Positions 17,605 to 26,832 of a stretch of DNA of 64,000 bases are shown here, in pieces. Position 1 is the stretch's first letter. Each line of letters opens with the position of its first letter. Both the position numbers and the translations under genes were made by a program. The stretch is taken from NCBI GenBank assembly GCA_039975755.1, contig JBDWGM010000062.1, forward strand, positions 62,001-126,000, given 5' to 3'. Source of the DNA: JABSSA01 sp039975755. Lineage in GTDB: Bacteria > Pseudomonadota > Alphaproteobacteria > Rhodobacterales > Rhodobacteraceae. The notes below the pieces were generated by a model. The model saw only the letters and a list, made by a program, of their open reading frames with translations, was not told the DNA's origin and did not search any database.

Positions 17605-18828
17605 GTGAACGTTGAAACGAACGTGCTGAAAGCCAAGGATGCTCCGGATTTGGGCGCATTTAACTGGGAAGATCCGCTGCGGTTGTCCGACCAGCTGCAA
17701 GAAGATGAACGCATGATCCAAAGTGCAGCCGCATCCTATGCGTCTGAAAAGCTTGCGCCGCGTGTGATCGACGCATACGCCAACGAACAGACTGATCCGG
17801 ACATTTTCCGCGAGATGGGCGAAATGGGTTTGTTGGGCATTACACTTCCCGAAGAATATGGCGGTTTAGGGGGATCATATGTCAGTTACGGACTGGTTGC
17901 CCGTGAGATCGAGAGAATCGACAGTGGGTATCGTTCTATGATGAGCGTGCAATCTTCTTTGGTGATGTATCCTATTTACGCTTATGGATCCGAAGCGCAG
18001 CGCCAAAAGTATTTGCCAAAGCTTGCCAGTGGAGAATGGATTGGCTGCTTTGGTTTGACGGAACCTGACGCAGGGTCCGATCCGGGTGGAATGAAAACAA
18101 TCGCGCGTAAGGTCGAGGGCGGGTATGTTTTGAACGGCGCAAAGATGTGGATTTCGAATGCGCCGATTGCTGATGTGTTTGTCGTATGGGCAAAATCAGA
18201 AGAACACGGTGGCCGCATCCGGGGTTTTGTTCTTGAAAAAGGCATGAATGCTCTTTCCGCACCAAAGATTGAAAACAAACTGTCACTGCGTGCCTCGGTC
18301 ACGGGCGAAATCGTAATGGAAAACGTCGAAGTGTCTGAGGACGCATTGCTGCCTGATGTTGAGGGTCTTAAGGGCCCGTTTGGTTGCTTGAACCGTGCAC
18401 GTTACGGCATCAGTTGGGGCGCATTGGGTGCTGCGGAATTTTGCTGGCATTCTGCTCGGCAATACGGTCTGGACCGCAAACAATTTGGACGGCCCTTGGC
18501 GCAGACGCAATTATTTCAAAAGAAATTGGCGGATATGATGACAGAGATATCGCTTGGTCTCCAGGCGTCGCTGCAGGTTGGACGTCTGATGGACCGTGCC
18601 GAGGCTGCGCCTGAAATGATTTCGATCGTCAAGCGGAACAACTGCGGAAAAGCGCTCGATATTGCGCGGGCGGCCCGCGATATGCACGGCGGTAACGGAA
18701 TTTCTGGAGAGTTTCAGGTCATGCGTCACATGGTCAACCTTGAGACTGTAAACACATATGAAGGCACGCATGATGTGCACGCGCTCATATTGGGTCGCGC
18801 ACAAACCGGCTTGCAAGCATTTGTGTAA
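17605..18828 (+). CDS. gcdH: Glutaryl-CoA dehydrogenase
   Basis: Oxidatively decarboxylates glutaryl-CoA to crotonyl-CoA in lysine and tryptophan breakdown. The roughly 407-residue acyl-CoA dehydrogenase has GCFGLTEPDAGSDPGGMKT (FAD/substrate), the GcdH signature RIDSGYRSMMSVQSSLVMYP (substrate carboxylate region) and YEGTHDVHALILGRA with the catalytic Glu. I set the start at GTG 17605, which has AAAGGGAA just upstream and gives the usual length; the in-frame ATG at 17575 would add 10 residues. It is a single gene with a clear gap on both sides. Confidence 0.95.
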   Translation: MNVETNVLKAKDAPDLGAFNWEDPLRLSDQLQEDERMIQSAAASYASEKLAPRVIDAYANEQTDPDIFREMGEMGLLGITLPEEYGGLGGSYVSYGLVAREIERIDSGYRSMMSVQSSLVMYPIYAYGSEAQRQKYLPKLASGEWIGCFGLTEPDAGSDPGGMKTIARKVEGGYVLNGAKMWISNAPIADVFVVWAKSEEHGGRIRGFVLEKGMNALSAPKIENKLSLRASVTGEIVMENVEVSEDALLPDVEGLKGPFGCLNRARYGISWGALGAAEFCWHSARQYGLDRKQFGRPLAQTQLFQKKLADMMTEISLGLQASLQVGRLMDRAEAAPEMISIVKRNNCGKALDIARAARDMHGGNGISGEFQVMRHMVNLETVNTYEGTHDVHALILGRAQTGLQAFV

Positions 18829-19044
18829 TATACCCATCTGCAGGGTCATGCGCTTTGTGCATGGCCCATTTTCAAAGAATTTTCCCGACGCGTAGACTCA
18901 TCCATTTTGCACTGGCTTTGCCACTCTGCTGTCAGCCGCAATTGGCCTGTTTTTACTATTGCCCAAGAGTCTTTTGTGAATTTGCTATGCACGGCATGGT
19001 AGAGAGGTGTATACCAATTCTTATTTGATGCTTTTGAGGATTTG

Positions 19045-19983
19045 ATGACGCGATTTTTGCTGCCTTTATTTTTGGCATTTTGGGGTTTCGATGCGCGTTC
19101 CCAGACGTGGACCTACCGTGAGGCAGACGACGGCCATTATGTTTACGCAGGCGCCGGTGCCGGGCTGGATCTCGATTTCATCTGCAATGCACCCTCGACC
19201 CAAGGATTAGAAGCCATTCAAGTCGGGGCACACGAAGAAACACCTGTTTCTCGGGCGCAGATCAAGATTGATATTGGAATAGAACGGCTGCCTGTTGGTA
19301 ACGATATCCAGCGGGATGATGTGATGATTTGGTTGGGTCAAACAGGATACAGATTGCCGACCGTTGTTTTTAATGAACTGCACGGAATATGGGAAGTATC
19401 GATAAGCGCAGCGGACGCTTTGATTGCGAAACTTGGAACGACAGAGGCCTTTGTATTGGCAGCAGGTGAAGATGCAGCGTGGCAATTCCCTGCAGATGGT
19501 TTGGCAAACGCGATATCTCAATCGATTAAAACATGTGAAGCTGCTTGGGCTGCCGTAGAATCTACTGGTCCAAACACCGCCTCAGTGTCCAGCCCGCCCA
19601 AAGCATCGCCGTTATTCGCCACAGCACATGCGGATATCATGCGCATTTGTAATGGATCATACACAGCAGCGGACGGCGCGTTCCTGCAAGGTCAAATTGA
19701 CCAAGATGAGACCGATGATTTTGTCGTCTGGTGGAGCAACATCAGCTGTAATTCGGCATTTCCGCGCCCATTATGTGGGGCATCGCATTGTTCCGCAAAA
19801 GTCTATCTATCGACAGTTGCGGCACCAATGGATCTGCTGGCGCAAGACGTGAACGTTCCAGCGTTGTCGAATGGCAAGATCGGGCTGAAACTGGTTGGCC
19901 GTTTTGACAGTTGTGGAGCCGACAGCCTGGGATGCGAACGGCTTTGGTATTGGAATGGAACTGACCTTGTGGAAACACGATGA
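19045..19983 (+). CDS. Conserved secreted protein of unknown function
   Basis: About 312 residues with a short signal peptide (MTRFLLPLFLAFWGFDARSQ). The mature part has three cysteine-containing segments (FICNAPS, MRICNGSY, ISCNSAFPRPLCGASHCSAK and DSCGADSLGCERLW), likely disulfides, and acidic DQDETDDFVVWW. No catalytic motif is recognised. ATG 19045 follows GAGG at good spacing. It is translationally coupled (ATGA) to the dipeptidase gene, so the two may act on the same envelope process. Confidence 0.75.
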   Translation: MTRFLLPLFLAFWGFDARSQTWTYREADDGHYVYAGAGAGLDLDFICNAPSTQGLEAIQVGAHEETPVSRAQIKIDIGIERLPVGNDIQRDDVMIWLGQTGYRLPTVVFNELHGIWEVSISAADALIAKLGTTEAFVLAAGEDAAWQFPADGLANAISQSIKTCEAAWAAVESTGPNTASVSSPPKASPLFATAHADIMRICNGSYTAADGAFLQGQIDQDETDDFVVWWSNISCNSAFPRPLCGASHCSAKVYLSTVAAPMDLLAQDVNVPALSNGKIGLKLVGRFDSCGADSLGCERLWYWNGTDLVETR

Positions 19984-21014
19984 CCGATCTTATTTTTGAT
20001 GGCCATAACGATATCCTAAGCCGCATCTGGTGCGGTTTTGGTGATGCTGAAGCCGCATTTTCCGCAACAGATTTTCATGTGACGGCGCAGAATGCCAAAG
20101 CCGGAGGGTTGGCAGGGGGCTTCTTTGCCCTTTTCGCGGTCGCGGCACGCGCGCCTTTTGATTTCGCAAAATATGCCAATGGTAATGTGCCAATGCCTGT
20201 CGCGCCGCGGATAGAACGCCCACAGGCGCTGGATGCAATAATGGCGCAAATCGGTGTGGGAAAACGGTTGGAGCGCGCCGGTTATCTGAATTTTGCACAT
20301 TCAGGAACTGAATTGCGCGAACATATCGCAGCTGGACGTTTGGCGGGGTTGTTACATTTGGAAGGGGCCGATCCGATTGATCCCGATTTGTTTGTTTTGG
20401 ATGCGCTTTATGCCCAGGGTCTGCGATCACTTGGTTTGGTTTGGTCTCGCTATACGGTGTTTGGCGAAGGTGTTCCGTTTGCGGCTGATCAAGATGGCGA
20501 TACCGGTGCAGGCTTAACGGATTTGGGCAAGGCGCTGGTATCGCGCTGCCAAGACCTTGGGGTCATAGTGGACACATCGCATCTGACGATGCGCGGTTTC
20601 TGGGATGTCGCCGAGGCTGGTGGCCCTTTGGTGGCCACCCATTCCAACGCCTATTCCGTTTGCAAAGTGACACGCAATCTGACGGATGAACAATTGAAAG
20701 CCATTGGCGAAACCAACGGGATGGTTGGATTGAACTTCGGGACGCTGTTTCTTTCTGATGAAGGATGGTCAACGGGTCGGGCCAACATATCTGATATGAT
20801 ACGCCAGCTCGATTATATGATTGAACAAGCCGGCGAAGATCACGTCGGGATGGGGTCCGATTTTGATGGTGCTCCGATGCCGGACGAGATCGAAAGCGCG
20901 GCTGACTTGCCCAAACTTGTTGATGCGATGCGACGCGCTGATTACGGCGAAGCGTTGATTTCAAAATTGCTAAAGGACAATTGGCTGAATTTTCTGACAC
21001 GTGAATTGGGTTAA
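19980..21014 (+). CDS. Membrane dipeptidase (peptidase family M19)
   Basis: A 344-residue zinc hydrolase of the renal-dipeptidase amidohydrolase fold. FDGHNDILSRI carries the HxD zinc motif, LLHLEGADPIDPDLFVLDAL carries the bridging Glu, and VDTSHLTMRGFWDVAE, THSNAYSV and GMGSDFDGAP carry further ligands. No signal peptide is seen, so the enzyme is probably cytoplasmic. It would cleave dipeptides, including D-residue or dehydropeptides. It overlaps the secreted-protein gene by 4 bases and runs tail-to-tail into waaA, sharing 4 bases. Confidence 0.93.
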   Translation: MTDLIFDGHNDILSRIWCGFGDAEAAFSATDFHVTAQNAKAGGLAGGFFALFAVAARAPFDFAKYANGNVPMPVAPRIERPQALDAIMAQIGVGKRLERAGYLNFAHSGTELREHIAAGRLAGLLHLEGADPIDPDLFVLDALYAQGLRSLGLVWSRYTVFGEGVPFAADQDGDTGAGLTDLGKALVSRCQDLGVIVDTSHLTMRGFWDVAEAGGPLVATHSNAYSVCKVTRNLTDEQLKAIGETNGMVGLNFGTLFLSDEGWSTGRANISDMIRQLDYMIEQAGEDHVGMGSDFDGAPMPDEIESAADLPKLVDAMRRADYGEALISKLLKDNWLNFLTRELG

Positions 21015-22282
21015 CGTTGCTCAATCCCGGCCAGTTTCAGGCATTGAACGGCCAATCGGTCCAAATCTTGCAAACCTGCCTCATGCAAAGGCTGCGCATT
21101 TTCACGAAGTGCTTTGGCGTGATCAGGGTGCTTTATCAAGAAATCGAGTGATGCGGCCAGTGTCTTTGCATTATCGACTTCCAAACTTGCTTCGGCTTTC
21201 GTGAATTTCGCATAGACCTCTTCAAAATTCGCATATCGGGGCCCGTGCAAAACGGCGGCACCTGCGGCTGCCGGTTCGAACGGTGTATGCCCGCCAGCAT
21301 CGCCAAATGAGCCGCACAAGCAAACGAGAGGGGCCAATTTGAACCAAAGGTCAGTCTCGCCCAAAGTGTCCGCAAGATAAATGGATGTTTCAGTATCTGG
21401 CGTCTCTGCGCGGCTGCGTTGAGCGACTGAATGACCTTGGCACAGAGCGCGAATAGAAGGCGCACGGTCAGGATGCCGTGGTGCTAAAATCAGGGCGGCA
21501 TCGGGGTGTGACTGACGCAGTCGATTATGCGCTTCGATTACGATTTCATCTTCGCCGGGATGCGTTGACACGGCGGCCCACAACGGCCGTGATCCCAATT
21601 GCTTTTCTAACTGTGCTCGAGTCAGATCTTCTATTTTGAAAGGAAGCAATACGGATTTGAGGTTCACCCCAATGCGCGCATGGGTCAAACCCAACGCGCC
21701 AATATTACGCGCGGTTCGCGTGTCCTGTGTATGAATAATGCCAAACAATCCGAACATGTTGCGTGCCGTTTTTGGTACACGGGCCCAATTGCGTGCAGAT
21801 CTTTCAGAAAGGCGCGCATTCAAAAGGGCAAGAGGGATGCCTTGTGCATGTGCACAACTGATCATGTTCGGCCAGATTTCGCTTTCGATAAAGATACCAA
21901 TCTGAGGTCGCCAATGATGCAGAAACCTCTTTACTGGGCCGCGGCCATCTAACGGGGCAAATTGATGAAAGGCGCGGTGCGGCAATCTTGGCAGCAGAAC
22001 CTTTGCCGAACTTGCGGTTCCAGTTGTCACAAGGACCTGCGCGGATGGCGCCAATGTCAAAAGGCTTTCAATCAAGACCAGCGCCGATTTGCTTTCACCA
22101 ACCGAAGCTGCGTGAATCCAAATCAGCTCCCCTAATCCTCGCTCCAAAGTGGCATGGCCCAGACGTTCGTGCGTGCGATGGACATCGACCCCACCTTGTC
22201 TGAGCTTTGCGACAGTTCTTCGGGCAGCAAAAGGCAGAGCAATTGAAGCCAAAATACGGTAAGCCGCAGAAAGCGGAGTCAT
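21011..22282 (-). CDS. waaA: 3-deoxy-D-manno-octulosonic acid transferase (Kdo transferase)
   Basis: Adds Kdo from CMP-Kdo to lipid IVA at the inner-membrane cytosolic face (GT30). The 423-residue protein has the N-terminal membrane-anchor stretch and the catalytic IWIHAASVGESKSAL motif with Glu. FIESEIWPNMI and the C-terminal PFEPAAAGAAVLHGPRYANF match the CMP-Kdo site. It lies 8 bases after the end of moaA, in the same direction, and its stop overlaps the stop of the convergent dipeptidase. Confidence 0.95.
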   Translation of the reverse strand: MTPLSAAYRILASIALPFAARRTVAKLRQGGVDVHRTHERLGHATLERGLGELIWIHAASVGESKSALVLIESLLTLAPSAQVLVTTGTASSAKVLLPRLPHRAFHQFAPLDGRGPVKRFLHHWRPQIGIFIESEIWPNMISCAHAQGIPLALLNARLSERSARNWARVPKTARNMFGLFGIIHTQDTRTARNIGALGLTHARIGVNLKSVLLPFKIEDLTRAQLEKQLGSRPLWAAVSTHPGEDEIVIEAHNRLRQSHPDAALILAPRHPDRAPSIRALCQGHSVAQRSRAETPDTETSIYLADTLGETDLWFKLAPLVCLCGSFGDAGGHTPFEPAAAGAAVLHGPRYANFEEVYAKFTKAEASLEVDNAKTLAASLDFLIKHPDHAKALRENAQPLHEAGLQDLDRLAVQCLKLAGIEQR

Positions 22283-22289
22283 AGTTGGA

Positions 22290-23294
22290 TCAGCCGCCGG
22301 TGTGGCTCATGTGGCGCGACATCTGCCCGTCCAATTTTTGGCGGGAATAGTCAAAATCATGTCCCTTGGGCTTGAGCCTAATCGCAGCCCGAATTGCATC
22401 TTCCAATGGTGCATCATCTTCTGGTGACGCACGCAAAGGTCCGCGTAAATCGGCCATGTCTTCTTGTCCAAGGCACATATAGATTTCACCGGTACAGGTC
22501 ACGCGGACACGATTGCAGCTTTCGCAGAAATTGTGGGACAACGGTGTGATAAATCCAATTTTTTGACCCGTTTCTTCCAACCGAACATACCGCGCAGGCC
22601 CCCCCGTGCGTTCTGCCAAATCAGAGACTGAATAGCTGTTTTCGTAGGCTTTGCGAACTTCTTTTAGTGACCAATATTGACCAAGGCGATCTTCGTTTCC
22701 GATATCCCCCATTGGCATGACTTCGATCCAGGTCAAATCCATTCCTCGATCGGCACACCAATTGGTAATTGTAGATAGTTCTTCTTCGTTGAAATCCTTC
22801 AACGCCACCGCATTGATTTTGACACGCAACCCTACGGCCAGTGCGGCATCAACGCCGCGCAAAACTTGTTCCAAGCGTCCCCAACGCGTGATGTCGGCGA
22901 ATTTTTTCTCATCCAGCGTATCAAGCGACACGTTAATCCGGCGCACGCCTGTGTCGTAAAGTTGCTGTGCGAACCGTTCAAGTTGCGACCCATTTGTGGT
23001 CAGCGTCAATTCATCAAGGTCACCAGACTCAAGATGGCGCGACATGCTTTCGAAAAATGTCATAATGCCTTTACGAACAAGTGGTTCGCCACCTGTTATA
23101 CGCAGCTTTCGCACCCCTAAATGCACAAAGGTCGAACACATGCGATCCAGCTCTTCGAGCGTCAAAAGTTCTTTTTTGGGCAGAAAGGTCATGTTTTCCG
23201 ACATGCAATACACACAGCGGAAATCACAGCGGTCGGTTACGGAAACACGCAAATACGTAATGGCGCGTTGGAACGGATCGATCAAAGGTACCAT
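22290..23294 (-). CDS. moaA: GTP 3',8-cyclase MoaA
   Basis: A radical-SAM enzyme that starts molybdenum-cofactor synthesis by cyclising GTP. The roughly 334-residue protein has the N-terminal SAM cluster CDFRCVYC and the C-terminal cluster CESCNRVRVTCTGEIYMCL. ITGGEPLVRKGIM is the SAM-contact motif. It ends in the conserved double glycine (SHTGG). ATG 23294 was chosen because MVPLIDPFQRAITYL matches family starts; an in-frame start at 23330 would add a non-conserved cysteine-containing tail. Confidence 0.96.
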   Translation of the reverse strand: MVPLIDPFQRAITYLRVSVTDRCDFRCVYCMSENMTFLPKKELLTLEELDRMCSTFVHLGVRKLRITGGEPLVRKGIMTFFESMSRHLESGDLDELTLTTNGSQLERFAQQLYDTGVRRINVSLDTLDEKKFADITRWGRLEQVLRGVDAALAVGLRVKINAVALKDFNEEELSTITNWCADRGMDLTWIEVMPMGDIGNEDRLGQYWSLKEVRKAYENSYSVSDLAERTGGPARYVRLEETGQKIGFITPLSHNFCESCNRVRVTCTGEIYMCLGQEDMADLRGPLRASPEDDAPLEDAIRAAIRLKPKGHDFDYSRQKLDGQMSRHMSHTGG

Positions 23295-23369
23295 GTCTTT
23301 ACAGGTAGGACACGAGAACCAGTCAAGCAAGGGGTTTGATGCTGCGCGTCAGCACGTTAATGTAATCGA

Positions 23370-23903
23370 ATGAAACGAACAGTCCTGTTTGCATTGATCC
23401 TGAGCTTGAGTGCGTGTGGCATAGCACAAAATATCCGCAACGTGGGGTCCAAGCCAGCTGATGAGATCAGCGGCGAATCGCGATCGGGTGCGACGACCGA
23501 TGTACGTCCACGTGCGCGCCCTCCTGGATTGGGGGAGCGTATTGCAAGCGCTGCAGCAGGCCTTGTTCCAGCCAACGCACGACGTGCTGACGATTTTGAC
23601 CAAGTCAGTGCGGCAGACAAAGCCGAAGCAATTGGCGGAGCAGTGCAGCAAGGATCACTTGGCACGACAGTTGCCAGTCTTGGAAGCCCGGCGGAAACAG
23701 GGCTTTGGATCAAAACGCCTTTGGTGACGGTCGAACAAGCAGGTCGTGTTTTCTATGATGAAACAGGAATATCCGTGGCTGTGACTTTGATTCCGTTGGA
23801 CGGACCCAAAACGGCAGGCAGCCGGCTTTCTTTGTCTGCTATGCAGGCGATTGGGGCCCAGTTGAATCAATTGCCGACGGTCGAAATCTTTGCTGGAGCC
23901 TGA
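23370..23903 (+). CDS. Predicted outer-membrane lipoprotein of unknown function
   Basis: 177 residues with a lipoprotein signal (MKRTVLFALILSLSAC, lipobox LSAC). The middle is rich in Ala, Pro and Arg, followed by a conserved-looking end, TPLVTVEQAGRVFYDETGI and ISVAVTLIPLDGPKTAG. No functional motif is recognised. It is monocistronic, divergent from moaA and convergent with the broken gene at 23925-24287. Confidence 0.75.
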   Translation: MKRTVLFALILSLSACGIAQNIRNVGSKPADEISGESRSGATTDVRPRARPPGLGERIASAAAGLVPANARRADDFDQVSAADKAEAIGGAVQQGSLGTTVASLGSPAETGLWIKTPLVTVEQAGRVFYDETGISVAVTLIPLDGPKTAGSRLSLSAMQAIGAQLNQLPTVEIFAGA

Positions 23904-23924
23904 CACTGCAGATGCTACAAAATG

Positions 23925-24287
23925 TCAGGCGCAGAACGCGTCGTATTCTTCACGCACATCACTATCAATCGAGACGCCTAATTGACCTCCGTACAACCGA
24001 TCTTGACGGTCTTTGCGCGGCCCTGAAATCCAAAAAGGCTCGCCAGAATCAATTTCGAAGAAATTCGCCTTGAAGTATTCGCCTTTGAGGCTTTGAAACC
24101 TTAGGCCCTAATAATAAAGGGTCTTTCCAGATTTCGAGAAGTAGACACGACCGATTGCGGCTGGCCCCTCCAAACCTTCGGCTTTGGATTCGATATGCAT
24201 GATACGTGATCGTTCCAGTTTGAACGATTTGGGCAACGCATCATTCCGCTGCTTTTCCTTGTTCCATTTTCCGTTTGGTTGTTCCAT
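23925..24287 (-). pseudogene. Small conserved gene interrupted by one in-frame TAG
   Basis: From ATG 24287 to TGA 23925 the frame is 121 codons with a single internal TAG at codon 60 (24108-24110, CTA on the plus strand). Both sides look conserved and protein-like: SRIMHIESKAEGLEGPAAIG, GRVYFSKSGKTLYY, then after the stop RFQSLKGEYFKANFFEIDSG and FWISGPRKDRQDRLYGG. The product resembles a small roseobacter family of unknown role. A lysine AAG at this site would restore a full-length protein. It lies 21 bases downstream of the gene ending at 24309, in the same direction. Confidence 0.75.
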
Positions 24288-24308
24288 GTCGACGATCTTT
24301 TTGATTGT

Positions 24309-25175
24309 TTAAAACCACTGCCCCGGTTCCATCAGCCCCAAGTCCAGCAGTTGCCGGGAATGCCATTCAAAAGGGGCCGAATTATGCCATTTGAACGTTT
24401 CGATATCAAAGGTGCTTCCCGGGTTGCGTTTTAAGGCTTTGGCCGTCCGAAAGGAACAGACCGCCGCTGTGATATTGTGATGCCATGGGCAAGCAAAGGT
24501 GTTCAGCTCTTCTTTGTTGAAAGTAAAATCTTCGCGCAACTTCAGGTCGGGTTCTGTTTGGAAAAGGGAAATTCGATCAATTTTGCGCCGATTGGCCGGA
24601 ACGTGCTCTTCGTAGCGCCAGCGCAGACCACCGAAAAAATCCAATTGTCGTTCTTTTGGATGACCCTCAGGTGTTTTGCGTGCCAAAGCGTAATACCCCG
24701 AGCGATCCAAATGTGCGTTTTTCAGAGAAACGGCATCGGGAGAGGCGTTTAAGTCTTCGGCATAGAGATCGACCACATAAGTCAACATTGCGCTGCGCCG
24801 TTCTTCACCATGAAATGTCAGCATTTCCCCCACGGTGCGCGTTTCGCAAAATGGGTGAAACAGGTATTCTGCATTGTAACAATAATAGACCCAGGACTCT
24901 TCCGGGACTGTATCAATGACGCTATTCACGACGTCAGTAAGCGATGCGTCTTTGGTCAGATCGTGATCGACCCGGATAACCGTGGCATCAAGATCCGGGG
25001 CCAAATCGAATCTGGACGGCATGAACATGAGGATAGATTTAAACCCAGCTTGCTGATGATGTCTCGCAGTTGTGTCGATTTCGACTTCATCTTCGACAAA
25101 AATCATCGCCAGAGGGCCTTTCGCTTTTCGGGCATGATGTGATTTCAGGAAATCTTTTAGACTTGTGTATCGCAT
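24309..25175 (-). CDS. Conserved protein, possibly glycosyltransferase family 2-like
   Basis: About 288 residues, not confidently assigned. The N-terminal half (GPLAMIFVEDEVEIDTTARH, FKSILMFMP) has the alternating beta-alpha pattern and acidic pairs of nucleotide-sugar glycosyltransferases, and RWRYEEHVPANRRKIDRISL resembles the family 2-like (Glyco_tranf_2_4) C-terminus. The end has several Trp/His-rich segments (FACPWHHNITAAVCSF). No signal peptide or membrane segment is seen. ATG 25175 was chosen; GTG 25181 is an alternative. It heads a possible two-gene unit with the broken small gene downstream. Confidence 0.72.
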   Translation of the reverse strand: MRYTSLKDFLKSHHARKAKGPLAMIFVEDEVEIDTTARHHQQAGFKSILMFMPSRFDLAPDLDATVIRVDHDLTKDASLTDVVNSVIDTVPEESWVYYCYNAEYLFHPFCETRTVGEMLTFHGEERRSAMLTYVVDLYAEDLNASPDAVSLKNAHLDRSGYYALARKTPEGHPKERQLDFFGGLRWRYEEHVPANRRKIDRISLFQTEPDLKLREDFTFNKEELNTFACPWHHNITAAVCSFRTAKALKRNPGSTFDIETFKWHNSAPFEWHSRQLLDLGLMEPGQWF

Positions 25176-25322
25176 GCCCACTCGACTGCCTTGCTTTGGC
25201 TAAAAATTCGTTATCGTGTTTGAATGCTAGCATATCGGAACGCGGGCGCAGGCCAAGGCTCCATTGCAAGGGGTGCTACGGCCTGTTATCTGCCCGCACT
25301 GATCAATCCCGGAGACCGCGCA

Positions 25323-26624
25323 ATGTCCACGCCGAAAAAGCTCTATATCAAGACCTACGGCTGCCAGATGAATGTCTATGACAGCGAACGTATGGCCGAA
25401 GCTTTGTCCGGATATGAACAAACGCAATCACCAGATGATGCGGACATGATCCTTTTGAACACCTGTCACATTCGCGAAAAGGCGGCGGAAAAGGTGTATT
25501 CCGAGCTTGGGCGTTTCAAAGGATTGAAGACGGCCAAACCAGATCTGAAAATTGGTGTTGCTGGATGTGTGGCCCAAGCCGAAGGGCAAGAAATTATGCG
25601 GCGTCAGCCGATGGTTGATCTGGTCGTGGGCCCACAATCCTACCACCGTTTGCCCGAGCTTGAGGCCAAAGCGCAGGCAGGTGAGAAAGCGCTCGATACT
25701 GACTTTCCAGAAGAAGATAAGTTTGAACATCTCAAAAGGCGCCCGAAAGCAACGCGTGGGCCAACCGCGTTTTTGACCGTGCAAGAAGGCTGCGACAAGT
25801 TTTGCGCCTTTTGCGTTGTGCCTTACACACGCGGTGCAGAAGTATCGCGTCCGGCGCAGCAGATCATGACCGAAGCGCGCGATTTGGTTGAACGCGGCGT
25901 GCGTGAAGTCACGTTGTTGGGGCAAAACGTCAACGCATATCATGGTCATGATGCAGGGCTTTCTGGCTTGATCTGGGATCTTGCCAAGATTGACGGGCTT
26001 GAACGCATCCGTTTCACGACATCTCACCCGCGCGATATGGACGATGCTTTGATCGCGGCACATGGGGAATGTGAGAAACTGATGCCGTATCTACATCTTC
26101 CGGTACAGGCTGGGTCTGACAAAATCCTGAAGCGGATGAACCGTGGCCATACTGCCGAAGAGTACCTTCGGCTGATCGAACGCATCCGTGAGGCGCGTCC
26201 AGACATTTTGATGTCCGGCGATTTCATTGTTGGATTTCCAGAAGAAACCGAAGCAGATTTTCAGGACACTCTCGATTTGGTTGAGGAAGTGAAATACGGC
26301 TATGCCTATTCATTCAAGTATTCAACGCGCCCGGGCACACCCGCCGCAGAACGTGCACAAGTTGACCCAGCCGAGGCGGATGACCGTCTGCAACGACTAC
26401 AGGCTTTGATCACAAAGCAACAACGGCAGGTGCAGGATGATATGGTTGGAAAAACCGTCAGCGTGTTGTTTGAAAAGCCGGGCAGGTTAGAAGGGCAAAT
26501 GGGCGGGAAATCCGAATATTTGCACGCCGTCCATGTCGACAATGCGCCAGTGGCGCGGGGCACGATTGCGCCGGTCAAAATCGTTTCATCAAGCACAAAT
26601 TCTCTTGCTGGTAGATTGGCCTAG
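25323..26624 (+). CDS. miaB: tRNA-2-methylthio-N6-dimethylallyladenosine synthase
   Basis: A radical-SAM methylthiotransferase that modifies A37 of tRNAs reading UNN codons. The roughly 433-residue protein has the N-terminal UPF0004 cluster Cys segments (IKTYGCQMNVYDSERM, LLNTCHIREKA, GVAGCVAQAEG), the SAM cluster CDKFCAFC with PYTRG, and a C-terminal TRAM-like domain (ISVLFEKPGRLEGQMGGKS region). ATG 25323 has GGAG upstream; the open frame upstream to 25224 lacks a family-like N-terminus. It opens the miaB-phoH-ybeY-corC-lnt order known from many proteobacteria. Confidence 0.96.
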   Translation: MSTPKKLYIKTYGCQMNVYDSERMAEALSGYEQTQSPDDADMILLNTCHIREKAAEKVYSELGRFKGLKTAKPDLKIGVAGCVAQAEGQEIMRRQPMVDLVVGPQSYHRLPELEAKAQAGEKALDTDFPEEDKFEHLKRRPKATRGPTAFLTVQEGCDKFCAFCVVPYTRGAEVSRPAQQIMTEARDLVERGVREVTLLGQNVNAYHGHDAGLSGLIWDLAKIDGLERIRFTTSHPRDMDDALIAAHGECEKLMPYLHLPVQAGSDKILKRMNRGHTAEEYLRLIERIREARPDILMSGDFIVGFPEETEADFQDTLDLVEEVKYGYAYSFKYSTRPGTPAAERAQVDPAEADDRLQRLQALITKQQRQVQDDMVGKTVSVLFEKPGRLEGQMGGKSEYLHAVHVDNAPVARGTIAPVKIVSSSTNSLAGRLA

Positions 26625-26832
26625 GGCGGAAATCGATCACCAACGATCACATAGTGCAATCTGTGTTTCTCGTCTAAAGTGAGACATCCTGCGAAATGCT
26701 GCCTGTTTTGGTGCGTTTTGGTGAAAACCGTCTTCTCTTTTTGTTTCAGTTTTGTGAAAAAACGCCAGCCGGCGTTGCCTGTGACGACATAAATTGCAAA
26801 CCTTAGTTAAGGTTCAGACTCAGGAGCAAGAA

